Assembly (NCBI GenBank): GCA_029237695.1
Contig: CM055272.1
Coordinates: forward strand, 35,908,791-35,972,790
Length of the DNA: 64,000 bases
Reading direction: 5' to 3'
Origin: Conchocele bisecta
Taxonomy: Eukaryota > Mollusca > Bivalvia > Lucinida > Thyasiridae
The notes below the pieces were generated by a model. It did not search any database. It was not told where the DNA came from and worked only from the letters and a program-made list of their open reading frames with translations. Position 1 is the first letter of the stretch, and the number at the start of each line of letters is the position of its first letter. The translations under genes were made by a program, and so were the position numbers. Of this stretch, positions 1 through 11,368 are shown piece by piece.

Positions 1-271
1 AATGATCATACTTTACAGTCTGTCGAAAATATTATGTTTTCAGGTGATTTAATTAGCATAAATAATTAAAAAGTATCATACCATATTTGCATATGAAAAT
101 AGCCTGATACCACCGCGAGTCACTATCAGTACACTACATATTACTAAATGATTTTATCTGTGTAGCGGGCACTCGTAATTGTAAGAACTAGTGGAATAGT
201 GACACAATTATACATTTATTTAATTGCTATAAAGAACAGTTTGTGCCTATTGAGTGGGCATGTACCTTTAA
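1..271 (-). mobile_element. Family I MITE, copy 1, cut by the window edge
   Basis: This is one end of a roughly 500 bp non-autonomous element. Its terminus 'gagtgggcatgtaccttt' lies at about 252-269, and its interior includes the 'gcatatgaaaatagcctgat' block seen in the other copies. Full-length copies are at 24922-25411 and 60557-61080. No coding capacity is visible. Confidence 0.75.
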
Positions 272-352
272 TGGGTCAGTGGATGGCGTGTAAGAGAACT
301 AATTTAATCTTGAAAACAGCTATTGCATCGTAAGGGTGTCATATGTATTTTA

Positions 353-648
353 TATTTATCCCGTAAGCACAGTGCGTATGTGCCTTGAAACACGGTGCCG
401 TGAAACATTGTTGATATCCTGTCAATACGACCTAATCACTGCGTATAAATATGTGCGGTGGCTGGCTGTTTGCATTTCAAAGCCATTTGTAGTGTTGACG
501 GGATAAATAGAATAGTAGGTTAGTGCCGCGAATGGCGCGGCACGGAAACGGGATGTGCTCGGCAGAGCCTCGCCAATCCCGCTTCCTAAGCAATGCCAGA
601 TAGTTTTCCCATTCACGGCACTAACCTACTATTCTCTATTTATCCCGG
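353..648 (-). mobile_element. Family B palindromic MITE, copy 1
   Basis: The element opens with 'tttatcccgtaagcacagtg' and ends in the inverted arm 'cactaacctactattctcta'. Its core is a long hairpin around 'gtgctcggcagagcctcgcc'. The reading frame across the hairpin is a by-product of the palindrome and is repeated at every family B copy. Confidence 0.8.
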
Positions 649-1313
649 GATTTGGCACGATAACTTAAACAAAAGGTTGTAAACATATAGTCCGCATAAC
701 TGACTGAAAATATTTGAAATTCAAGATGGCCGCCGGCAAGATAAATATACATATACTCGTACATATAAAATAATTAGTAAACCCTGCTAAATACAGATAA
801 ATATATGCATAATAAAAGGTAAACTATAATGAGATACATATTTTTTTGTTTGTAATCAATGTCTACAGACAGTTTTCTATTTTAAATTACGCGTGGAACA
901 ATAATGTAAGCAATTCCATCACGCATACGCGTGCATGCAGACTCATATACATGTATCAGCATGAGCAAACATATGTTTACTTCCGTAGAGATGGGTACAC
1001 AGTAAGTGTGCGAACTAAAAATAGATTCTGATCCTCCACGGGGTGAAATGTACTGGAAATATCACGTATGTTAAGCACGTTTTCATGAATACAGGGTATT
1101 CGGGTATGGAAGGTGTTCGAGCCAATTTCCATCCTTAAGTATACGCCGAACGAATGAATACAGAGTTGTCGAAAATTGTTTATTATGTAGAAAAGTTATA
1201 TAAAATAGTATTTACAATTAATTCATTATAAAGTGGTATTTGTCGAGTACACTTATTTTTTGCATTACCCGCACATTGCCCTCTTTAAAGTCATGATCAA
1301 TACTGCAGATCCA
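649..1313. other. No gene seen
   Basis: This is AT-rich unique-looking sequence. I see no convincing exon, RNA gene or full repeat here. Confidence 0.5.
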
Positions 1314-1555
1314 GGGGCCCGTTTCACTAAACTTCGTATGACTACAATGTTCGTAAGTGCAAATTTAGGATCGTGTAGAAATTTAAATTGCTGGATTTAC
1401 ATTTATTGAGCATAGGCTGCATATGCAGCCTATGCTCAATAAATGTAAATCCAGTAATTGTTTACAAGAAAACGGTGTTAATGTGAAATTTACAGATTAT
1501 CATAATTTTGCACTTACGAACATTTTAGTCGTACGAAGTTTAATGAAACGCGCAC
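1314..1555 (+). mobile_element. Family A hairpin MITE, copy 1
   Basis: The terminal motif 'gcccgtttcactaaacttcg' is mirrored by 'cgaagtttaatgaaac'. The two arms meet at a centre built on 'ggctgcatatgcagcc', so the whole element folds into one hairpin. No protein is encoded. Confidence 0.9.
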
Positions 1556-1600
1556 CTGATAAGACGGCTCGTTACAACTGCACAGACACACGCGTTTTCA

Positions 1601-1705
1601 CTTATTATTATTAATTATTATATTATTAGTATTGTTATTATTATTATAATTATTATTAATAACAATTAATTAATTATTGTTTTTTATTATTATTTATAAG
1701 ACAAG
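1601..1705. repeat. TTA/AAT-rich low-complexity tract
   Basis: The stretch is nearly pure A and T, with short TTA, TAT and AAT runs. Confidence 0.8.
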
Positions 1706-1714
1706 CCATGGGAT

Positions 1715-1915
1715 TTTATAAAATATGTGCGATATCATGGAAATTAATTACAAATCTTACGTTCTTTTCCGTAAATGATGTTGATGGAAGTCGATGAAAT
1801 TACCAGAGCAAATGCAGAATATACTTCCGCATTCGTTATGAACATTTCGTCAGTTCTCGACATCATCTAAAGAAAATATCACAGTTTTTGTCAATAAATT
1901 GTATGCAAAATCCTA
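1715..1915. repeat. Family K palindromic repeat, diverged copy
   Basis: The copy shares the 'gtaaatgatgttgatgg...tcgatgaaatt' layout and the mirrored 'gcagaatatacttccgcatt' core with copies near 14900, 17850, 24300, 28050 and 46150. It is more diverged than those. Confidence 0.5.
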
Positions 1916-1962
1916 CATATGCTTACGTATAACATCCCATCGTTTGTCTCAAATGGCATAAA

Positions 1963-2201
1963 CCCGTTTCACTAAACTTCGCACGACTGAAATGTTCGTA
2001 AGCGCAAATTTATGATCGTCAGGAAATTTCAATTGATGGATTTACATTTATTGAGCATAGGCTGCATATGTAGCCTATGCTCAATAAATGTAAATACGAT
2101 AATTGTTTACAAGAAAACATTATTAATTTGCAATTTACAGACTATCATAATTTTGCACTTACGAACATTTTAGTCGTACGAAGTTTAGTGAAACGGCCCC
2201 C
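1963..2201 (+). mobile_element. Family A hairpin MITE, copy 2
   Basis: Both termini and the palindromic core match copy 1. The right end reads 'gtgaaacggccccc' and abuts a 45 bp tandem array. Confidence 0.9.
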
Positions 2202-2216
2202 AGACACAGTCACATA

Positions 2217-2570
2217 TCAGGAGCTGGACTGGCAACAAATGACGCCTGTCCCATTCACGGATCAGAATTTAGACTGGCGACAAATGACGCCAGTCCCATT
2301 CACGGATCAGAATTTAGACTGGCGACAAATGACGCCAGTCCCATTCACACATCAGAACTGCTACTGGCTACAAGTCAAATGTTTGACTGGCCATAAATTA
2401 CGTCAGTCCGATTAACAAATCAGAAATTCACCTTGCCACAAATGGCGTCAGTTCCATTCACAGATCAGACGTTATACTCGCCACAAATGGCGCCAGCGCC
2501 ATTCACGCATCATAAGTTAGAATGTCATAAATTGCATGACATTAGTTAGACTGGCCGTAGATGACATAAG
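2217..2570. repeat. Minisatellite with 45 bp unit, about 8 copies
   Basis: The unit contains 'agactggcgacaaatgacgc' followed by 'cagtcccattcacggatcag'. The left copies are nearly identical and the right copies are increasingly diverged. Because 45 is divisible by 3, the first three or four units stay open on the plus strand and would read a repeated 15-residue peptide (LDWRQMTPVPFTDQN). The frame begins inside the neighbouring MITE, so I read it as non-coding. Confidence 0.8.
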
Positions 2571-2699
2571 CCCAACTTTTCCAGTCACAGTCCCGTTTAA
2601 GTATCGTGTAGAGGAAATGATTCTAAATGAACCAATCTCGGACTAGTCCCAGGGCAGGTATTTTGCAATTCAATGACAGAATAATGTTACAATTTAGTT

Positions 2700-3195
2700 A
2701 TTCATATCGCGGAAACATGAACAGATATGTTTCTGTGACAGGAGAAAGGGGGCTTATGGGATTTATGACCAGAGTAGCTCCTGATCAAATATCACACTCA
2801 TGTAGCCTGATAACGATCCGTATTTCTCGCTGGAAGCATGACGGGTGTTTCATTGATGGAATGGCGAACAGTGCAGCTCCGGATCAGACTGTGCGGATGC
2901 ACAGGCTGATCTGGATCTACACTGGTCGCAAAACACATACGCTTGATTTCTCCAGTCACAGTCACATATTTAGACAAGGAATCAGTATGTAAATTATGTT
3001 GTCGGTCGTGAAAAGGAACGGAACGGCGTGTGATTAGGGCGTACGTATTATAGAAACAGTTCTCAACGTCAAAGTTGGATCTTACAAGTGTGCTATCAAG
3101 GCATCTGAAATAGTTAATGGTGAACAGTGTGATCCTGATCAGACTGCGCGATTGCGCAGTCTGATCAGGATCTACACTGGTCGCCACTGATAGTG
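2700..3195. repeat. Family F dispersed repeat, two adjacent pieces
   Basis: Motifs such as 'gctgatctggatctacactg' (about 2900) and 'ctgatcaggatctacactgg' (about 3160) are flanked by 'ttctccagtcacagtcacat'. They are diagnostic of a repeat that recurs more than 15 times here. Internal inverted symmetry around the 'gatc' boxes gives overlapping open frames on both strands. Confidence 0.75.
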
Positions 3196-3445
3196 TTATC
3201 TTTCCTAGTATACAGGTCAAATCCAAAGGGTCTACTTTCAGGTATTACTCATGCGGGGGACCCAATTTAAATTTTGAAAACGTTAAGACAAAGGTTGTAA
3301 ATATCCGGGAAATGAAAACAAAATCCTGTGATGAATGAACGTGATTTTTGTGTATGCATAATTATGCATGATTTTGGGCTAGCCAGGGTACGGATCGGAA
3401 TTTAAAATAAAGTCGTTATTTTCCGGCGCACAACATGCATGTATC

Positions 3446-4790
3446 TGTGTATGGTATTGAATGTGCGCTGATAGTACAATAACATCATGTATTAAAGTGG
3501 TTTATGTCTCAACTGTGTATGGTATTGAATGTGCGCTGATAGTGCAATAAAATCGTGTATTAAAGTGGCTTATGTCTCAACTGAAATGTGGTTTATTGAA
3601 TGTGCGCTGAAGCAATAACATATGTATTAAAGTGGCTTATGTCTCAACTGTGTATGGTATTGAATGTGCGCTGATAGTGCAATAACACCATGTATTAAAG
3701 TGGCTTATGTCTCAACTGTGTATGGTATTGAATGTTCACTGATAGTGCAATAACATCATGTATTAAAGTGGCTTATGTCTCAACTGTGTATGGTATTGAA
3801 TGTTCACTGATAGTGCAATAACATCGTGTATTAAGTGCTTATGTCTCAACTGTGTATGGTATTGAATGTTGCCTTGATAAATGCACCATGATTAAATGCA
3901 ATCAACTGTGTATGGATTGAATGTGCTCTGATAGACAATAACACGTGTATAAAGTGGCTTAGTCTCAACTGTGTATGGTATTGAATGTTGCGCTTGATAG
4001 TCAATAACATCGTGTATTAAAGTGCTTATGAATGTCTCAACTGTGTATGGTATTGAATGTGCGCTGATAGATACAATCATGTATTAAACAATGCTAAGTC
4101 TCAACTCGTGTATTGTAAATGAATGTGCTATGTGCTCAATCATGTATTAAAGCTTCTCAACTGTATTGGTATTGAATGTGCGCTGATATGCAATAACATC
4201 GTGTAATTAAAGTCTTATGTCCTTCAACTGTGTATTGGTATTGAATGTGCGCTGAGTACAAAACATCGTGTATTAAAGTGGCTTATGTCTCAACTGTGTA
4301 TGGTATTGAATGTGCGCTGATAGTGCAATAACATCGTGTATTAAAGTGGCTTATGTCTCAACTGTGTATGGTATTGAATGTGCGCTGATATTGCAATAAC
4401 ATCATGTATTAAAGTGGCTTAGGTCTCAACTGTGTATGGTATTGGAATGTGCGCTGATAGTGCAATAACATCATGTATTAAAGTGGCTTATGTCTCAACT
4501 GTGTATGGTATTGAATGTGCGCTGATAGTACAATAACATCATGTATTAAAGTGGCTCATGTCTCAACTGTGTATGGTATTGAATGTGCGCTGATAGTACA
4601 ATAACATCATGTATTAAAGTGGCTCATGTCTCAACTGTGGTATTGAATTGTGTGCGCTGATAGTGCAATAACATCATGTATTAAAGTGGCTCATGTCTCA
4701 ACTGTGTATGGTATTGAATGTGCGCTGATAGTACAATAAGACCAGGTATTAAAGTGGCTTATGTCTCAACTGTGTATGATATTGAATGTA
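3446..4790. repeat. Satellite-like tandem array, 68 bp unit, about 20 copies
   Basis: Each unit starts 'tgtgtatggtattgaatgtg' and includes 'gcaataacatcatgtattaa' and 'agtggcttatgtctcaac'. The outer units are nearly identical. Units between about 3830 and 4260 carry many one- to five-base deletions and insertions. That looks more like imperfect consensus sequence than natural divergence. Confidence 0.9.
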
Positions 4791-4999
4791 TACACAGTAT
4801 ATGAAGTATATAAGTGAATCGCACCATTTTATTTGATTACCTTCTCAAAGACGTGCGTTATATTCAAGTACATGTTGTCTGAAACTGTGATGAGCAGGGG
4901 AGATAATTTGGCTTAGCATAATTTGGCATTTTCGCTCTACATGTATCAAGAACAAAACATTGTGAAAAGTCTTCATGTTGTGTAATGGTCATACATACA

Positions 5000-5258
5000 G
5001 AATAGTAGGTTAGTGCCGTGAATGGGAAAAAATATCTGGCAAGGCTCAGGAAACGGGATGGGCGAGGCTCTGCCGAGCACATCCCGTTTCCGTGCCGCGC
5101 CAGATATTTTTTCCATTCACGGCACTAACCTACTATTCTATTTATCCCGTCAACACCTACAAATTGCTGTAAAATGCAAAAATAGTATTGACTGGATATC
5201 AAAATTGTTTCACGGCACCGTGTTTCACGGCACATACGCACTGTGTTGACGGGATAAT
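5000..5258 (+). mobile_element. Family B palindromic MITE, copy 2
   Basis: The copy lies opposite to copy 1: the hairpin 'gaatagtaggttagtgccgt' comes first and the tail 'cacatacgcactgtgttgac' last. The hairpin arms are almost perfect. Confidence 0.85.
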
Positions 5259-5301
5259 ATACCATATTCTGACAGAAGCTGCCATTATAGACGCTATTGT
5301 G

Positions 5302-5516
5302 TTTAACCCTTAGAATGCGGGAACCGAAAATAGTCGTCTGCTGATAATTCATATTTTGTCTTTTCTCTAAATAAAAACATGGTTTGTCAGCATTTTAGAT
5401 TCATTTCCATTGGAAATTATTCTAATGTGCTGTCAAACCATGTTTTTGATAAGAAATATGGAAAATAAAAAATGATCAGCAGACGACATATTTTAATTCA
5501 GCACTGTAAGGGTTAA
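5302..5516. repeat. Palindromic repeat bounded by 'aacccttag' and 'gtaagggtta'
   Basis: Inverted arms carry 'gtcgtctgctgat' on the left and 'atcagcagacgac' on the right. The centre is 'catttccattggaaat'. Related copies are at 14211-14467 and inside 12646-13029. Confidence 0.7.
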
Positions 5517-5950
5517 AAGTACATGCCCACTCAGTATGCATAAACTGTTCTTTATGGGAATTAAATAAGTGTACAATTGTGTAACTATTCCACCAGTTCT
5601 AAATATTTAAATATAGAGTAGCGGGCGAGGCATGGTAATTTTAATTATTTATACTAATTAAATGCGTCCCCTGAAAAAATGATATTTTCGACAGATTATA
5701 AAGTATGATAATTGCACATCAAAAAATAAATACGGAGAATAATTAGTAATGTCCGTTAACATTTTAAGGAAACACGGTTATCGCCCCTGATATCAGAATG
5801 GAAATTTACATCTGATATAACATGTATAATAATGCCAATCAATAGGTGGGGTAATGGTAATAAATGTTTATTTTGACAGAAAATGTATCATATGATGTCT
5901 CTGATATAAAGAACATTTTGTGCCTACTGAGTGGGCATGCACCTTTAATA
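5515..5950 (+). mobile_element. Family I MITE, copy 2
   Basis: Termini 'gtacatgcccactcagt' and 'actgagtgggcatgcacctt' are inverted repeats of each other. The interior includes 'ggttatcgcccctgatatca' and 'aatgccaatcaatag'. The copy is slightly shorter than copies 3 and 4. Confidence 0.8.
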
Positions 5951-6102
5951 TAAATAAAATACTTTACTAACCATCAATTGAAAAACATGTTTATGATACC
6001 GACAAATAACTAGCGTTAAACCAATCTTCAATTTGTTACATGCAACGTATATAATACACACAAATAGATTCAGAAATATTATACAAATCAACAATTACCT
6101 TT

Positions 6103-6370
6103 TTTATCCCATCAACACAGTGCGTATGTGCCGTGAAACACGGTGCCGTGGAACATTTTTGATATCCAGTCAATACAATTTTTGCATTTTACAGCCATTT
6201 GTAGGTGTGTTGACGGGATAAATAGAATAGTAGGTTAGTGCCGTGAATGGGAAAAAATATCTGGCGCGGCACGGAAACGGGATGTGCTCGGCAGAGCCGA
6301 GCCCATCCCGTTTCCTGAGCCTTGCCAGATATTTTTCCCATTCACGGCACTAACCTACTATTCTCTATTT
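6103..6370 (-). mobile_element. Family B palindromic MITE, copy 3
   Basis: The element begins 'tatcccatcaacacagtgcg', passes through 'gtaggtgtgttgacgggata', and ends with the hairpin arm 'cggcactaacctactattct'. Confidence 0.85.
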
Positions 6371-7225
6371 CCTATTGTAGGTACATCTGAGACACATAAT
6401 GCATGTACAATAGCAACAGTGTAATAACTATATAAACTTAAACATATATTATTAGAGAAACTTTCACAAACACTAGAGCACGATTATTATACCCATTCCA
6501 TATTCGTTCCGGAAAGTGACCGGCACAAAAAACACATGGCGAAACTACAGGGATGCGTTAGCGGATTAAAATCCTTGTTTCCAATGTCCCATAAACACTT
6601 TTCCTCCAATCGCCGCCACACATGCTGAATATATTGGTTTTGTTGTATATGCACTATAAACATGTTTCATGCCATGCTCATATATGTAATTGTATATTGT
6701 AATTTTGTTCTGTAAAGTATTGAGAAATAAAAATTGAATGAAAAACAAACAACAAACAACACGGTGGAATTAATAACTGTAGCTCCTGAAGAACTGGCAC
6801 ATGAAAGTTTGATGCTGTACTCGTAGCTGACGCAGCTTTGGATATTCCAATTATGCATGTATACACATTCTTGAAATGGCTGCGAAACTGCTACAGCGGC
6901 GGCAAAGACAGTGTCATCGGAGCTATTTCGGCCAATCACATTGCGTTATCATTGAGCATGTGACCGTATGTTCGACATGATTAGTTTTCACATAATAAAA
7001 ATAATATACTGTGCAGCAGAAATAAGAACTTTTAGTATATACCTACCCATGAAATACATAGTTATACGATGTAAATAAAAGTCATATGTTCTCATCGATA
7101 AAATAAACAACTTCCGGTGAAAATACGACTATTTCCGCTATCTATATTCGTATTCTGTATTTAGAAAGAAAACAGCGCATTAGGCTGCAAATACACATTC
7201 ATTACGGTATACAGTCTAAAGAACT
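6371..7225. other. No gene recognised
   Basis: The region is unique-looking AT-rich sequence. Short open frames on the minus strand (6566-6939) overlap each other and resemble nothing I know. I see no splice-supported exon. Confidence 0.5.
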
Positions 7226-7312
7226 GCTAATTTCCATGGAGTCTGATCTGGATCTACACTGTTTGCAAAACCCATAGGCCACATTTCTCAAGTCACAGCC
7301 ACGTATGGGTAT
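7226..7312. repeat. Family F dispersed repeat, fragment
   Basis: It contains 'gtctgatctggatctacact' and a diverged 'ttctcaagtcacagccacgt' tail. Confidence 0.65.
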
Positions 7313-7327
7313 TCTACATGTTTGCAT

Positions 7328-7779
7328 CAAGGTGCATGCTCACGTTATTACAACAATAACAACAATTACTGAAACTTCCAATGGCGCCTCGGATTCAAGG
7401 TACATATACGATTGTATTGTCCTTATTATGTAATGGATTTCAATGAAATATGGCGCATCAAACGCGTCGTGTTAAGATGCATTTGGTGGTCTCGGTATTT
7501 TGTCCCAAAGATCTGTCGTTTTTGTGCGAAGAATCGATTTCCGTGTTTACTGTCAATACTGACACGGAAATCGATTCTTCGCAAAAACGACATAAGTATG
7601 TGCCGAAGTCCCGAGACCATCAAATTCAGCTCATGAAGACGCGTTTGCTGCGCCATATTTCATCAAAATCCGTCGCATATTAAGAAAAATGTAAAAAAAT
7701 ATTTACTTTGGAGTGGGTGCGCTTTAAACACTTTCAGACATTGTTGTTGTTGTGGTAAACACGTGATCATGCACCTTGT
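7328..7779 (+). mobile_element. Family D palindromic MITE, copy 1, abutting Tlx exon 2
   Basis: The end 'aaggtgcatgctcacg' is mirrored by 'cacgtgatcatgcaccttg'. The inner arms carry 'gaagaatcgatttccgtgt' and its complement. The element stops about 20 bp before the splice acceptor used by the homeobox exon, so its terminal TTG-rich run lies where the branch point and pyrimidine tract would normally be. Confidence 0.85.
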
Positions 7780-7800
7780 AAATGGGTCAAACTATTTCAG

Positions 7801-8017
7801 TGATCAGACGTGTTGGGCACCCGTATCAGAACCGGACGCCGCCAAAACGCAAGAAACCACGGACGTCGTTTACACGAATCCAAATCATGGAGCTGGAGAA
7901 ACGGTTCGAACGTCAAAAATACCTCGCGTCAACGGAACGTTCGACGCTGGCGAAGTCGCTCAAAATGACGGACGCTCAGGTGAAAACATGGTTCCAGAAC
8001 AGACGGACAAAATGGAG
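7801..8017 (+). CDS. Tlx: TLX-class homeobox gene, internal exon with most of the homeodomain
   Basis: The exon encodes a homeodomain transcription factor of the TLX/HOX11 (Drosophila C15/clawless) class, which acts in the nucleus in cell-type specification. It is read from acceptor 'ctatttcag' (AG at 7799-7800) to donor 'AG|gtgagg' at 8018. The first two bases complete a codon begun in the previous exon. The translation has the class-typical lead-in [16 protein letters not shown], then homeodomain residues 1-56 from 7848. R5, F8, L16, F20, W48, F49, N51 and R53 are all present. Position 47 is threonine (codon 7986-7988) rather than the usual isoleucine or valine, a TLX hallmark. An open frame runs upstream to an ATG at 7782, but exon 2 is better started at the splice site because 7782 lies at the edge of a MITE. 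The upstream exon with the N-terminal repression motif is outside the window. Confidence 0.93.
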
Positions 8018-8171
8018 GTGAGGAAATTAAAGTTGATGCATCTTGCTAAGATGTTAACGTTTCTGAACATCTATTTGAAATACAAACTCGCAATCACTAT
8101 TACGTTACCATGTCACCCTTCCCACCTTCCGATATAAATATACCTCATACCACAATCTAATAATCCACTAC

Positions 8172-8728
8172 AGGAATGAATGGCCTTTTTGTGGAATTTA
8201 TCGGGGTATAAACTTGGAAAAGCCACTTTCGCAATTGGCGATAAAAATAAACAATTGGCGATAAAAAATTACGATTTTCAAAGAAAAAAAATATATAATA
8301 TTATATTTATTTTTTTTTCGAAAATTGTAATTTTTTATCGCAAATTGTTTATTTTTATCCTATTGGTTATTATAGGAATGAATGGCCTTTTTGTGGAATT
8401 TATCGGGGTATAAACCTGGAAAAATCGCAGGAATACTGGACGAAGGCCGGAAGGCCTCGTCCAGTATTCCCGCGACTTTTCCAAGTTTATATCCCCGATA
8501 AATTCCACAAAAAGGCCATTCATTCCTTATAATTCCAGCATTTGAAATAAATTCATCAAGAAAATGTGTTTATTTTCCGTTTTCTTAAGAATTATTTTAA
8601 CTGCGCCTCACGGTTACGGAAAGTAGTTCGGCGTGGGAGTTTACTGGGATATAAATTTTGGACAGAGACTTGCTACGAGCCAATCAAATGTTAGGGAATT
8701 GTGTAAATATTTTTGTGTTGGAATTATT
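8172..8728 (+). mobile_element. Family C palindromic MITE, copy 1, with internal insertion
   Basis: The standard element begins 'aggaatgaatggcctttttg' and ends 'aattgtgtaaat...ggaattatt'. Here the first roughly 52 bp occur twice (8172-8224 and 8375-8427), around an AT-rich palindromic insert built on 'gcgataaaaaattac'. The rest (hairpin around 'ggccggaaggcctcgtccag', then the tail) matches the copies at 51424, 56782 and 62813. Confidence 0.85.
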
Positions 8729-9146
8729 GACCTATATAGACCCCTATGAGAAAACAAAACGCATTGTTACAAGCAAGTTTGCATAATTAAAGGAATACGA
8801 CCAGGCTCTGACAAATACGATGTTTCTGTTTGTCAGATCACGGTCTTTTTTCTAATTTAAACTATATTATTTTGACTATATCAACTATGTGTATGATTGT
8901 CTGCTTTGTATTGTATACGTGTAACAAAGAGCAATAAAGATTACTAAAGCAAATATATATCAACTCGCCATCAAGCAGTTTGATTGGATGTGCCTGAGCT
9001 GTAGCGCAGCTCATGCTCAGCCACTCAAGCTGATTACTTTCAAGCACACTATTGACGTATATTGTAATAAAGACATAGACAAATATTGGAAAGATTAACG
9101 CAGGCGGTGATGTATTTTTATCGCCCAGTCTAGCCATTTACAGCTT

Positions 9147-9528
9147 CAAGGTGAATGATCACGTGGTTACAACAGCAACAACGTCGCCCACTCCAAAGTA
9201 AGTATTCTTTGATATGTTCCTTAATATGCAACGGATTTTGATGGCGGTCTTCATGAGCTGCATTTGGTGGTCTACTGAGTTTGACACAAACTTATGTCGC
9301 TTTCTGCGAAGAATTGATTTCCATGTCGGAGACACAGAAATCGATTCTTCGCAAAACCGACAGAAGTTTGGGCGAAAATACAGAGACCACCAAATGCAGC
9401 TTAACCAGACGCGTTTGATGCGCCATATTTCATCAAAATCCGTTACGTAATATGGACACTATAAAAGAATACGTACTTTGAATCTGTACTTGTTGTTGTT
9501 GTTAGTACCACGTGATAATACACCTTGA
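9147..9528 (+). mobile_element. Family D palindromic MITE, copy 2
   Basis: Termini 'caaggtgaatgatcacgtgg' and 'ccacgtgataatacaccttg' are inverted. The inner arms contain 'gaagaattgatttccatgtc' and 'gacacagaaatcgattcttc'. Confidence 0.85.
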
Positions 9529-9599
9529 GCTTGCACTGTTACGTCTCGTACTCAACTATGGATATTTGGCTGTGACTGTAGAAATAGGTCTTGTGGATT

Positions 9600-10112
9600 T
9601 TGTAACCAGTGTAGCTCCTGACCAACTGAAATACCTCACTCCTGTAGCCTGATAAACAGAGAATAGTTGGTCAGTGCCGTGAATGGAAAAAAATATCTGA
9701 CAAGGCTTAGGAAACGGGATGGGCATCCCGTTTCCGTGCCGCGCCAGATATTTTTCCCATTCACGGCACTAACCTACTATTCAATTTATCCCGTCAACAC
9801 CTACAAATGGCTTTAAAATGCAATACAAATAACGCCAGCCACCGCACATATTCATACGCAGTGATTAGGTCGTATTGACAGGATATCAAACATGTTTCAC
9901 GGCACCATGTTTCACGGCACATACGCACTGTGTTGACGGGATAAATATCTATATTGCTTACTAGAAGCATGACTGGTGTCCCATAGATGGAATGACGAAC
10001 AATGCAGATCCTGATCAGACTGTGCGGATGCACAGTCTGATCTGGATCTACACTGGTCGCAAAACCCAGAAGCCCTATTTCTCCAGTCGCAGTCACAAAT
10101 GTTTTCTTTACC
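9600..10112. repeat. Family F dispersed repeat, split by a family B element
   Basis: The left part ends 'ctcctgtagcctgata' and the right part resumes with 'gaagcatgactggtgt' and 'gtctgatctggatctacact'. The family B element at 9659-9947 lies between them, so F is the older insertion here. Confidence 0.7.
9659..9947 (+). mobile_element. Family B palindromic MITE, copy 4, nested in family F
   Basis: The hairpin arms are shorter at the loop than in other copies, with most of the 'gaggctctgccgagc' loop missing. The tail 'cgcactgtgttgacgggat' is intact. Confidence 0.85.
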
Positions 10113-10199
10113 ACAATTCAACCGGAAAATGCAACTTGGAAACTTTTATTCCGCTCCGTCTGTTAAAATACGCAATATTAGTTTCCTCTCAGACTTAGG

Positions 10200-10884
10200 G
10201 CTCCACTAATACTGCCGACGGGCTCCAATAAGGTCCCGGGGGCCCTCCGCCGATGGATAGATACTTCATTATTGCAACTCCCATCTTCTTAAAAGCCTAT
10301 GATATAAGCCAGCCAGTCGCTATATTGTAAATCGAATACATTTATGGTCGTTAATTGCGTTTAACCGCCAAAACGAATCAACTACAGCGGCCGTCATTTG
10401 CAAATTGAATGATGCGATTCAGCGACTAATCGAACGCATGGAAAAGTAAACGATTTTTATTTGCAAATAGTCTAGACCCTGATCAGACTGTGGACCAGAG
10501 TGTGACTGGGTAAAGCATATACAGATAAGTACACAGTTTGTTGGATCTTAAATGTTTTGTCAGAATGTGTATATGGGAAGATATTTATCAAATAGTCAAC
10601 TTTTTGTGGTCTAGACTGGGCGAAAAAGCCGTATTTTGCAATGTATCTGTTAATGTGCAAAACACCATTTAATGGGCCGTTTAATTAAGGAATAAATCCA
10701 CCAAGGGTATACCGTTCCTAAATTGAAAGTGAACAAATATTACCAATAAACAATTGCCATGGGAACACTGTTAGATACAGACAGATATGAGGAAACCAGT
10801 GTTTTATTCCCATCGAAAGCCGCTTTGATGATTGAATATCGTATTTTATTGCATAAAATGCGCTTTCACTCTAGGGTTCACTGT
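10200..10884. other. No gene seen
   Basis: The region is unique-looking intronic sequence of Tlx. No exon, RNA gene or complete repeat is visible. Confidence 0.5.
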
Positions 10885-11028
10885 ATTGTAATTTTCAAAT
10901 TTGCGGCGTATATCAGAAAATGATAGGTCGGAAAATCTGTTTAATGGCGACACGTGGTGGTGTCGCCATTAAACAGATTTTCCGACCTATCATTTTCTGA
11001 TATACGCCGCAAATTTGAAAATTACAAT
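10885..11028. repeat. Near-perfect 144 bp palindrome
   Basis: Two 69 bp arms (10885-10953 and 10960-11028) are exact or nearly exact complements around the six-base loop 'gtggtg'. Only this copy is present in the window. It is probably a single hairpin-type MITE. Confidence 0.85.
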
Positions 11029-11144
11029 GCGGTTAACCTATTTCTAATGCACTCCCTTACTACTGGCGTAGGAATACATATTGAAATAATTTACGACCAT
11101 GATATACCTGTAATGTATGACCATCAGAGAGCGTGGTATTTATA

Positions 11145-11280
11145 GAGCGCTTATGGGGCTTAAGGGTTGCGACTAATGTAGACCTGGATAAGCCTGAACA
11201 TCCGCATAGTGTGATCTGGATCTGCACTACACTGGTCACAAATCCCATAAGTCCCATTTCTCCATTCACAGCCAACAGCA
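11145..11280. repeat. Family F dispersed repeat, fragment
   Basis: Contains 'tgtgatctggatctgcacta' followed by 'ccatttctccattcacagcc'. Confidence 0.65.
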
Positions 11281-11368
11281 GAAAACAATTTCGTAGCCAG
11301 TGTTATCTCACATAGTAATTACGAGGATCGTCAATTAGTACCGTTTCCGAGCCGATTCTGATACAACT

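Noticed and set aside
422..616. Conserved small protein recurring at several loci (also near 5022, 18154, 53854)
   Set aside because: All copies coincide with the family B hairpin, so the similarity is that of the repeat and not of a gene family.
2077..2415. Repeat protein with 15-residue units
   Set aside because: The start lies inside a MITE, the repeats are a 45 bp minisatellite, and there is no splice or promoter support.
3446..4790. CRISPR-like array
   Set aside because: The units are contiguous tandem copies without unique spacers, in an animal genome.
7763..8137. Open frame overlapping the homeobox exon in another frame
   Set aside because: It is a shadow of the Tlx exon. The homeodomain reading frame matches a known family and has correct splice sites.
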